A stretch of 64,000 nucleotides of DNA from Mesorhizobium sp. WSM3862 (lineage in GTDB: Bacteria; Pseudomonadota; Alphaproteobacteria; Rhizobiales; Rhizobiaceae). The position numbers were made by a program, and so were the translations under genes. This document shows, one piece after another, positions 57,898 through 64,000 of this stretch. The stretch covers positions 496,001 to 560,000 of the forward strand of contig NZ_NSGE01000003.1 in NCBI RefSeq assembly GCF_002294985.1. Reading direction: 5' to 3'. The notes under the pieces were generated by a model. It saw only the letters and a program-made list of their open reading frames with translations, was not told where the DNA came from and made no database searches. How positions within the stretch are numbered: position 1 is the stretch's first letter; every line of letters starts with the position of its first letter.

Positions 57898-57924
57898 AAG
57901 ACCCGCCGCCTGGCGGCGGGTCTT
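57898..57924. other. Near-perfect palindrome after the permease gene
   Basis: AAGACCCGCCGCC (57898-57910) and GGCGGCGGGTCTT (57912-57924) are exact inverted repeats around one base. The T-run belonging to it lies on the minus strand (TCTTTTTCC), so as an intrinsic terminator it would work for leftward, not rightward, transcription. Rightward it is a very stable hairpin 11 bases before the next ATG and may reduce expression of the downstream genes. Confidence 0.7.
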
Positions 57925-57935
57925 GGCGTGTCGAG

Positions 57936-58625
57936 ATGTCTGAGTTGACGTCAGTCTTGTTTGCCGGGGCGATCGTATTTGCGGTCGTCCTTCACCTTGC
58001 CTGGCTTGCGCGCTCCAGCCGCAACAGGGCCAGGGCGGCGCTCGCCGACGACGAGGCCGCCATCCGCGCCGTTATTCGCGACGCGATCGACGTCTCCGAC
58101 GGCACGGCCGGCGTCGCTACCTGGGCGGGTTCGCATAACGGCGAGCGAGCGCAGGTGCGTACCATCGTTGACACGCTCGCGACCAGAAAGCTTCCCGCGC
58201 GCTGGCTCAGCGTGTCGATCACCGAGCCGGTGGCGGTGCCGGGCGTTTTCGACATGATGATGCGGCCGGGATCGCCGACGACCTTCTCCAATTTCGACCA
58301 TCTCGAACACACCCTTCCGAAAACGGCGGCGTTCCCCGACGAGGCGGTGCTGCGGACAAACCGCAAAGGCGTCGTCTTCTCGCAGGAGGTGATCGCCGCG
58401 CATGCCGGGATCTTTGCCGAAGGCCACGCCAAGGAATTGCTGATCACGCCGAAGGGCGTGCGCATCGTGTGGCTGCTGGCCCAGGCCGATCGGGCGCGCT
58501 ACGGTGTGTTCCGGCAAGCCGCTTTCGGCGACGCGAGGCTCGATCCGGCATTGATCGAAAAACTGCTCGGAGCCGCATCCTCGATTCGCGACGCGATCAA
58601 CCAGTGCGAAAGGCAGGCCGCATGA
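57936..58625 (+). CDS. Membrane-anchored protein of unknown function in the methylamine cluster
   Basis: The 229-residue protein has one N-terminal membrane helix (SVLFAGAIVFAVVLHLAWLA at about 6-25) and a soluble cytoplasmic or periplasmic domain of about 200 residues. The domain contains AAIRAVIRDAIDVSDGTAGV, RKLPARWLSVSITEPVAVPG and VVFSQEVIAAHAGIFAEGHA. I do not recognise a family. The ATG at 57936 lies just after the palindrome, and the stop overlaps the next gene as ATGA. Its place between permease and N-methylglutamate synthase genes suggests a role in that pathway, but nothing in the sequence names it. Confidence 0.7.
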   Translation: MSELTSVLFAGAIVFAVVLHLAWLARSSRNRARAALADDEAAIRAVIRDAIDVSDGTAGVATWAGSHNGERAQVRTIVDTLATRKLPARWLSVSITEPVAVPGVFDMMMRPGSPTTFSNFDHLEHTLPKTAAFPDEAVLRTNRKGVVFSQEVIAAHAGIFAEGHAKELLITPKGVRIVWLLAQADRARYGVFRQAAFGDARLDPALIEKLLGAASSIRDAINQCERQAA

Positions 58626-58951
58626 GCAACGCCACCGAACCCGCCGCCCGGCCTTCGAACCCTTATTTTGTCCTGGCCTCCGCGATCGTCCTGCCGGGCA
58701 GCGGACATGTCATGCTCGGCTTGCCGGCGCGCGGCCTGCAGTTCCTGTTCTTCATGGTGATCCTCGGCTGGGTCACGACCAAGGTGGCGCTGGCGGATGC
58801 CAGCTTCATCGGTCGCCACGCCGGCGGGTTCCTGATCTATGCGCTGTCGATCCTCGATGCCTACAGGATAGCGCGCATTCGCCACGCGATATGGACCCAC
58901 GGCCATCCGGACGGCGACAACGCTACAAGCGGCTCGAAGGCGGATATATAA
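58622..58951 (+). CDS. Small membrane protein of unknown function
   Basis: The 109-residue protein has two or three hydrophobic segments: VLASAIVLPGSGHVMLGLPA (a glycine-rich TM2-like start), LQFLFFMVILGWVTTKVALA, and GGFLIYALSILDAYRIARIR. The PGSGHVMLG...LDAYR pattern recalls small TM2/DUF5683-type proteins of unknown role. ATG 58622 overlaps the stop of the preceding unknown gene, so the two are translated together and may form a pair in the membrane. Confidence 0.7.
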   Translation: MSNATEPAARPSNPYFVLASAIVLPGSGHVMLGLPARGLQFLFFMVILGWVTTKVALADASFIGRHAGGFLIYALSILDAYRIARIRHAIWTHGHPDGDNATSGSKADI

Positions 58952-59035
58952 TCAGAGGAAAATTTCTTTCATACCATTGAATTCGCGGATTTCATTCGGT
59001 ACACCATCTGGAAGCCACAAACGTCGGAGGCTGAC

Positions 59036-59932
59036 ATGTGCGGAATCGTCGGACTTTTCCTCAAGGACAAGACGCTGGAGCCGAAGCTCGGCGCCATGTT
59101 GTCGGAGATGCTGATCTCGCTCAGCGACCGCGGTCCGGACAGCGCCGGCATCGCCATCTATGGCGCGGCGACCGGCAACGAGGCCAAGATCACCGTGCAG
59201 TCGCCGAAACCCGAGCGCGATTTCCGCGGCCTCGACGTCGAGCTCGCCAAGGCGGTCGGCGCGCCGGTGAGCGTCGCGGTGAAGTCGACGCATGCGGTTA
59301 TCCGCACCACGCCCGACAAGGTCGACGCCGCGCGTGAGGCGCTGCAGTCGCTTCGGCCCGATATACGCATCATGGGCGCCGGCGAAGCGGTCGAGATCTA
59401 CAAGGAAGTCGGCCTGCCGGCGGCCGTCGTCGATCGCTTCGACGTGCGCTCGATGACCGGCACGCATGGTATCGGCCATACCCGCATGGCGACGGAATCG
59501 GCGGTCACTACGATGGGCGCGCATCCCTTCTCGACCGGCGCCGACCAGTGCCTGGTGCACAACGGTTCGCTCTCCAACCACAACAATGTCCGCCGCGAGC
59601 TGGTGCGCGAAGGCATGACCTTCGAGACGGAGAATGATACGGAAGTGGCGGCCGCCTATCTCTCCAACAGGATGGCGCATGGCAAGAATCTCGGCGAGGC
59701 GCTCGAAGGCACGCTCTCCGACCTTGACGGCTTTTTCACCTTCGTCGTCGGGACCAAGAACGGCTTCGGCGTTGTGCGCGATCCGATCGCCTGCAAGCCG
59801 GCCGTGATGGCCGAGACCGACCAGTATGTCGCGTTTGGCTCGGAATATCGCGCGCTCACCAAATTGCCCGGCATAGACAATGCGAGGGTCTGGGAGCCGG
59901 AGCCCGCAACGGTCTATTTCTGGGAGCATTGA
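59036..59932 (+). CDS. mgsA: N-methylglutamate synthase subunit A (class-II amidotransferase-like)
   Basis: The 298-residue Ntn-type protein begins MCGIVGLFLKDKT. Cys2 is the nucleophile after Met removal. GIGHTRMATESAVTTMGAHP, FSTGADQCLVHNGSLSNHNN and ENDTEVAAAYLSNRM complete a class-II glutamine amidotransferase-like site. In NMG synthase this subunit works with MgsB and MgsC to convert gamma-glutamylmethylamide and glutamate into N-methylglutamate. GGAGG stands just before the ATG. The gene is four bases from mgsB. A related sarcosine/glycine locus (glxB) is the main alternative name, but the adjacent gmaS favours methylamine metabolism. Confidence 0.9.
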   Translation: MCGIVGLFLKDKTLEPKLGAMLSEMLISLSDRGPDSAGIAIYGAATGNEAKITVQSPKPERDFRGLDVELAKAVGAPVSVAVKSTHAVIRTTPDKVDAAREALQSLRPDIRIMGAGEAVEIYKEVGLPAAVVDRFDVRSMTGTHGIGHTRMATESAVTTMGAHPFSTGADQCLVHNGSLSNHNNVRRELVREGMTFETENDTEVAAAYLSNRMAHGKNLGEALEGTLSDLDGFFTFVVGTKNGFGVVRDPIACKPAVMAETDQYVAFGSEYRALTKLPGIDNARVWEPEPATVYFWEH

Positions 59933-59936
59933 GTTC

Positions 59937-60668
59937 ATGCCTGCAACACCCATGCCGAAGGCACATCGCGAGCAAGGCCATGCGAGGGTCTTCGACCTTG
60001 CGGAACAGTCGCTGCGCGAGCTGAACCAGGCGCTTCATCAGGTGACCCCCGGGTCGAACGAAACTGCTTGGGAAGTGCTCAACCCGAAAGGCAGCCATTC
60101 GGTCGCCGTCGGCGTCGACCATCCGATCAGCATCGATGTGCGGGGCAGCGTCGGCTATTACTGCGCCGGCATGAATGACGGCGCCACGATCACCGTGCAT
60201 GGCTCGGCCGGCCCCGGTGTCGGCGAAAACATGATGTCCGGCTCGATCGTGGTCAAAGGCGATGCCAGCCAGTATGCCGGCGCCACCGGCCGCGGCGGCC
60301 TCTTGGTCATCGAGGGCAATGCTTCCTCGCGCTGCGGCATCTCGATGAAGGGCATCGATATCGTCGTGCACGGCAATATCGGCCACATGTCGGCCTTCAT
60401 GGCGCAGTCCGGCAATCTGGTGGTGCTGGGCGATGCCGGCGATGCGCTGGGCGATTCCATCTATGAGGCGCGGCTCTTCGTGCGCGGCAAGGTCGAGAGC
60501 CTGGGTGCGGACTGCATCGCCAAGGAGATGCGGCCCGAGCACATCGAACTGCTGCAGGGCCTGCTCGACAAGGCGGGCGTCACCGACGTCAAGGCTTCGG
60601 AGTTCAAGCGCTACGGCTCGGCCCGGAAGCTCTACAATTTCAATATCGACAACGCCGACGCGTATTGA
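59937..60668 (+). CDS. mgsB: N-methylglutamate synthase subunit B (GXGXG-domain protein)
   Basis: The 243-residue protein is a free-standing version of the C-terminal beta-helix domain of glutamate synthase. It is made of GXGXG repeats: ITVHGSAGPGVGENMMSGSI, VVKGDASQYAGATGRGGLLV, IEGNASSRCGISMKGIDIVV and HGNIGHMSAFMAQSGNLVVL. The domain has a structural role, holding the amidotransferase and FMN subunits together. ATG 59937 is the first plausible start after the mgsA stop and has GGAG upstream. It is six bases from mgsC. Confidence 0.9.
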   Translation: MPATPMPKAHREQGHARVFDLAEQSLRELNQALHQVTPGSNETAWEVLNPKGSHSVAVGVDHPISIDVRGSVGYYCAGMNDGATITVHGSAGPGVGENMMSGSIVVKGDASQYAGATGRGGLLVIEGNASSRCGISMKGIDIVVHGNIGHMSAFMAQSGNLVVLGDAGDALGDSIYEARLFVRGKVESLGADCIAKEMRPEHIELLQGLLDKAGVTDVKASEFKRYGSARKLYNFNIDNADAY

Positions 60669-60674
60669 GGCAAG

Positions 60675-62003
60675 ATGACCTACCGCAACCCGCCAACGAC
60701 GCCACGCAAGTCCGCGACCTTCGACGACTACACGCTTTCCGAGATTCGCCGCGCAGCAGCGACCGGCATCTACGATATCCGCGGCGCCGGCGCCAAGCGC
60801 AAGCTGCCGCATTTCGACGACCTCCTGTTCCTCGGCGCCTCGATCTCGCGCTATCCGCTAGAAGGCTATCGGGAGCGCTGCGATACCAGCGTGGTGCTCG
60901 GTTCTCGTCATGCCAAAAAGCCGATCGAGCTGAAGATCCCAATCACCATTGCCGGCATGAGCTTCGGCTCGCTCTCCGGTCCGGCCAAGGAAGCGCTCGG
61001 CCGAGGCGCGACGCTTTCCGGCACCTCGACCACTACCGGCGATGGCGGCATGACCGAGGAAGAGCGCGGCCATTCGAAGACGCTGGTCTACCAATACCTG
61101 CCTTCGCGCTACGGCATGAACCCGCGCGACCTGCGCCGTGCCGATGCGATCGAAGTTGTCGTCGGACAGGGCGCCAAGCCCGGCGGCGGCGGGATGCTGC
61201 TGGGACAGAAGATCTCCGACCGCGTCGCCGAGATGCGCACGCTGCCCAAGGGCATCGACCAGCGATCGGCCTCGCGCCATCCCGACTGGACCGGCCCCGA
61301 CGATCTCGAGATCAAGATCCTGGAGCTGCGCGAGATCACCGACTGGGAGAAGCCGATCTACGTCAAGGTCGGGGGCGCCCGTCCTTATTACGACACCGCG
61401 CTTGCGGTGAAGGCCGGCGCCGACGTCGTCGTGGTCGACGGCATGCAGGGGGGCACCGCCGCGACCCAGGAAGTATTCATCGAGAATGTCGGTCAGCCGA
61501 CGCTCGCCTGCATCAGGCCGGCGGTGCAGGCGCTGCAGGACCTCGGCATGCACCGCAAGGTGCAGTTGATCGTCTCCGGCGGCATCCGCAACGGCGCCGA
61601 TGTCGCCAAGGCGCTGGCGCTCGGCGTCGACGCGGTGTCGATCGGCACCGCCGCACTCGTGGCGCTTGGCGACAACGACCCGCGCTGGGAGGCGGATTAC
61701 AACGCGCTCGGCACCACGGCCGGCGCCTATGACGACTGGCACGAAGGCAAGGACCCGGCCGGCATCACCACGCAGGATCCCGAGTTGATGAAGCGCGTCG
61801 ATCCGATCGCCGCCGGTCGGCGGCTCGCCAACTACTTGAAGGTGATGACGCTCGAGGCTCAAACCATTGCCCGCGCCTGCGGCAAGAACAGCCTGCACAA
61901 TCTCGAGCCCGAGGACCTGGTCGCGCTCAGCATCGAAGCAGCCGCCATGGCCGGCGTGCCGCTTGCCGGCACCAACTGGATACCGGGGAAGAACGGCTTC
62001 TAG
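60675..62003 (+). CDS. mgsC: N-methylglutamate synthase subunit C (FMN glutamate-synthase-like)
   Basis: The 442-residue TIM-barrel flavoprotein of the GltB central-domain family carries SFGSLSGPAKEALGRGATLS, GDGGMTEEERGHSKTLVYQY, VKVGGARPYYDTALAVKAGA, VDGMQGGTAATQEVFIENVG and the FMN phosphate site VSGGIRNGADVAKALALGVD. Only three Cys are present, and the spaced CxxxxxCxxxxC iron-sulfur motif of full glutamate synthase is not visible. The C-terminal RACGKNSLHNLEPEDLVALS block is typical of this stand-alone subunit. It performs the reductive transfer step yielding N-methylglutamate. Confidence 0.9.
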   Translation: MTYRNPPTTPRKSATFDDYTLSEIRRAAATGIYDIRGAGAKRKLPHFDDLLFLGASISRYPLEGYRERCDTSVVLGSRHAKKPIELKIPITIAGMSFGSLSGPAKEALGRGATLSGTSTTTGDGGMTEEERGHSKTLVYQYLPSRYGMNPRDLRRADAIEVVVGQGAKPGGGGMLLGQKISDRVAEMRTLPKGIDQRSASRHPDWTGPDDLEIKILELREITDWEKPIYVKVGGARPYYDTALAVKAGADVVVVDGMQGGTAATQEVFIENVGQPTLACIRPAVQALQDLGMHRKVQLIVSGGIRNGADVAKALALGVDAVSIGTAALVALGDNDPRWEADYNALGTTAGAYDDWHEGKDPAGITTQDPELMKRVDPIAAGRRLANYLKVMTLEAQTIARACGKNSLHNLEPEDLVALSIEAAAMAGVPLAGTNWIPGKNGF

Positions 62004-62040
62004 GACACACCATCCAGGATCACATAAGCGAGGAACTATA

Positions 62041-63348
62041 ATGGGGAACGATCTCGCCGCATTCGCCAAGGAGAACGGCGTCAAATACTTCATGATCTCC
62101 TACACCGACCTGTTCGGCGGGCAGCGTGCCAAGCTGGTGCCGGCGCAGGCGATCGCCGACATGCAGAAGGACGGCGCGGGATTTGCCGGCTTCGCCACGT
62201 GGCTCGATCTCACGCCGGCGCACCCCGACATGCTGGCGGTGCCGGATCCGGATTCGGTGATCCAGCTGCCGTGGAAGCCGGAGGTAGCCTGGGTGGCCGC
62301 CACCTGCGTGATGGACGACAAGCTCGTCGACCAGGCGCCGCGCAACACGCTGAAGCGCCTGATCGAAGAGGCCGCCCGCGACGGCATGCATGTCAAGACC
62401 GGCATCGAGGCCGAGTTCTTCCTGATCTCGCCGGACGGCAGCGCTATCTCCGACCAGTACGACACGGCGTCGAAACCCTGCTACGACCAGCAAGCGGTGA
62501 TGCGCCGCTACGACGTGATCGCCGAGATCTGCGACCATATGCTGGCGCTGGGCTGGGGTCCGTACCAGAACGACCATGAGGACGCCAACGGTCAGTTCGA
62601 GATGAACTGGACCTTCGATCACGCGCTGGCGACCGCCGACAAGCATTCTTTCTTCAAGTTCATGGTCAAGTCAGTTGCGGAAAAGCATGGGCTCCGCGCG
62701 ACTTTCATGCCCAAGCCCTTTCAGGGCCTGACCGGCAATGGCTGCCATGCGCACATCTCGGTGTGGGACGAGACCGGCAAGACCAATGTCTTCGCCGACA
62801 ATTCGGAGGAACTCGGCCTGTCCGCCAAGGGCAGGAACTTCCTCGGCGGCATCATGAAGCATGCTTCGGCGCTTGCCGCGATCACCAACCCGACGGTCAA
62901 TTCCTACAAGCGCATCAACGCGCCGCGCACCATTTCGGGCGCGACGTGGGCGCCAAACACGGTGACCTGGACCGGTAACAACCGTACCCACATGGTGCGC
63001 GTGCCGGGACCGGGCCGCTTCGAGCTGCGTCTGCCGGACGGCGCCGCCAATCCCTATTTGCTGCAGGCAGTGATCATCGCCGCCGGCCTCGACGGCATCC
63101 GCTCGAAGGCCGACCCCGGCAAGCGCTACGACATCGACATGTACCAGTTCGGTCATACGGTAACGGATGCGCCGAAACTGCCGCTCAACCTGCTCGATGC
63201 GCTGCGTGAGTTCGACAAGGACAAATCGCTGAAGGCGGCGCTGGGTGAGGAATTTTCGTCGGCATATCTAAAGCTGAAGCAGCAGGAATGGAATTCCTAT
63301 GCTTCGCACTTCACGCAGTGGGAGCGCGACCACACGCTGGACATCTAA
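62041..63348 (+). CDS. gmaS: Gamma-glutamylmethylamide synthetase (glutamine-synthetase-like)
   Basis: GmaS ligates methylamine to the gamma-carboxyl of glutamate with ATP, the entry step of the N-methylglutamate pathway. The 435-residue protein keeps glutamine-synthetase signatures: KTGIEAEFFLISPDG (metal Glu), QNDHEDANGQFEMNWTFDHA, LTGNGCHAHISVWDE (ATP/metal His), NRTHMVRVPGPGRFELRLPD and a C-terminal SSAYLKLKQQEWNSYASHFT. The length matches GmaS rather than the 470-residue GlnA, and the adjacent mgsABC makes GmaS by far the best call. The ATG at 62041 has GAGG upstream. Confidence 0.92.
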   Translation: MGNDLAAFAKENGVKYFMISYTDLFGGQRAKLVPAQAIADMQKDGAGFAGFATWLDLTPAHPDMLAVPDPDSVIQLPWKPEVAWVAATCVMDDKLVDQAPRNTLKRLIEEAARDGMHVKTGIEAEFFLISPDGSAISDQYDTASKPCYDQQAVMRRYDVIAEICDHMLALGWGPYQNDHEDANGQFEMNWTFDHALATADKHSFFKFMVKSVAEKHGLRATFMPKPFQGLTGNGCHAHISVWDETGKTNVFADNSEELGLSAKGRNFLGGIMKHASALAAITNPTVNSYKRINAPRTISGATWAPNTVTWTGNNRTHMVRVPGPGRFELRLPDGAANPYLLQAVIIAAGLDGIRSKADPGKRYDIDMYQFGHTVTDAPKLPLNLLDALREFDKDKSLKAALGEEFSSAYLKLKQQEWNSYASHFTQWERDHTLDI

Positions 63349-63418
63349 AGCCCGTCGGCCGTGCAATCCGATGCGATAGAGAAGAGTCGGCGTGGGCGAG
63401 CGGCCTCGGAATGATTTC

Positions 63419-64000
63419 ATGAAATACTCGATCTTCTCGCTCGCCCGTGCCGCCCTCTCCGGCCACAAGACCTGGAAGCCGACCTGGCGGGATGCGGCTC
63501 CGAAGGATCGCTACGACGTGGTGATCATCGGCGGCGGCGGCCACGGGCTGGCGACCGCCTGGTTCCTCGCCAGCGAGTTTGGCATCCGCAACGTCGCCGT
63601 GCTGGAGAAGGGCTGGATCGGCTCCGGCAATGCCGGCCGCAACACCACCATCATCCGCTCCAACTACGGCCTGCCCGGCAACACCGGCTTCTATGAACTG
63701 TCGATGAAGCTGTGGGAGCGGATGGAGCAGGATTTGAACTACAACGCGATGGTCAGCCAGCGCGGCGTCATCAACCTCTACCATTCCGACGCGCAGCGCG
63801 ACGCCTTTGCCCGACGCGGCAACACCATGCGCATCAACGGCATTGATGCCGAGCTGCTCGACCAGGCGGCGCTCAGGAAGATGATGCCGTTCCTGAACTT
63901 CGACAATGCGCGCTTCCCGGTGCAGGGCGGGCTGTTGCAGCGGCGCGGCGGCACGGCGCGTCACGATGCCGTGGTGTGGGGCTATGCGCACGCGGCGAGC
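63419..64000 (+). CDS. mgdA: N-methylglutamate dehydrogenase subunit A, sarcosine-oxidase-beta-like (partial)
   Basis: The gene runs off the right edge after 194 codons. The start MKYSIFSLARAALSGHKTWK follows GmaS by 70 bases. The FAD-binding loop reads YDVVIIGGGGHGLATAWFLA, followed by NVAVLEKGWIGSGNAGRNTT (the NAGRNTTI block of the sarcosine oxidase beta/MgdA group) and VQGGLLQRRGGTARHDAVVW. NMG dehydrogenase MgdABCD oxidises N-methylglutamate to glutamate, releasing the methyl carbon at formaldehyde level. The remaining mgdBCD genes are expected beyond the window. Sarcosine oxidase beta subunit is the alternative annotation. Confidence 0.88.
   Translation, partial: MKYSIFSLARAALSGHKTWKPTWRDAAPKDRYDVVIIGGGGHGLATAWFLASEFGIRNVAVLEKGWIGSGNAGRNTTIIRSNYGLPGNTGFYELSMKLWERMEQDLNYNAMVSQRGVINLYHSDAQRDAFARRGNTMRINGIDAELLDQAALRKMMPFLNFDNARFPVQGGLLQRRGGTARHDAVVWGYAHAAS

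Noticed and set aside
61867..62040. N-terminal extension of GmaS by 58 codons
   Set aside because: It overlaps the end of mgsC in another frame. The glutamine-synthetase N-terminus starts at ATG 62041 with a ribosome site.
1..64000. tRNA, rRNA, IS elements, integrases, toxin-antitoxin or restriction systems, phage genes
   Set aside because: None was seen. No transposase or integrase motif, CCA-ended cloverleaf or rRNA-like segment could be supported by reading the sequence, although a tRNAscan run would be a better test.

Overview
The window reads as a chromosomal segment of a Mesorhizobium-like alphaproteobacterium (Hyphomicrobiales, Phyllobacteriaceae). This rests on uniformly high GC, dense ABC-transporter operons each with its own GntR, LacI, SorC or XRE-cupin regulator, a BacA/SbmA-type peptide transporter, an alpha-r14 (NfeR1-like) trans-sRNA, and several rhizobial-type intergenic palindromic repeats. 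The genus is inferred from sequence style, not from a search. I saw no tRNA, rRNA, CRISPR array, insertion sequence, phage gene or replication origin.

Layout. 1-10.4 kb is mostly housekeeping and single genes: the end of an unknown gene, Der GTPase, a YfgM-like membrane protein, a secreted polysaccharide deacetylase, BacA, an MFS exporter, a LysR regulator with a small divergent gene, an M29 aminopeptidase, a DUF488 protein, a Spx/ArsC-like protein and an NTF2-like protein. 10.4-19.4 kb is a minus-strand operon (binding protein, ATPase, two permeases, gamma-glutamyltranspeptidase-like enzyme, acyl-CoA ligase, ketopantoate-reductase-like enzyme) with a divergent GntR regulator. A promoter and a TTGTATACAA operator lie between them. 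19.4-25.5 kb is a second polyamine-type ABC operon with an XRE-cupin regulator and a PuuB-like amine oxidase upstream. 25.6-31 kb holds a FAH-family enzyme, a ribose-type ABC transporter and a LacI regulator. It is followed by the sRNA, which has three consecutive hairpins that all display TCCTCCTCCC.

31.4-36.9 kb is a TetR-controlled RND efflux operon. 36.9-44.7 kb holds a GntR regulator, an enolase-superfamily enzyme and a complete peptide-type (family 5) ABC transporter whose two ATPases are fused. 45-54.4 kb is a sugar or polyol catabolic cluster: a COG4091 SAF-domain dehydrogenase, an FGGY kinase, a SorC regulator, a ribose-type ABC transporter and two short-chain dehydrogenases.

54.5-64 kb is the most distinctive region, a methylamine-utilisation cluster of the N-methylglutamate (NMG) pathway. 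It contains an XRE-cupin regulator, three consecutive tiny membrane proteins, an APC-family permease, two unrecognised membrane-associated proteins, the three NMG synthase subunits (mgsABC), gamma-glutamylmethylamide synthetase (gmaS) and the start of the NMG dehydrogenase genes (mgdA, cut by the window end). Expected flow: methylamine enters, perhaps through the permease and its small partners. GmaS couples it to glutamate, MgsABC makes N-methylglutamate, and MgdABCD oxidises this to glutamate and a C1 unit. The three small proteins beside the permease are the best candidate here for an undescribed multi-part transporter.
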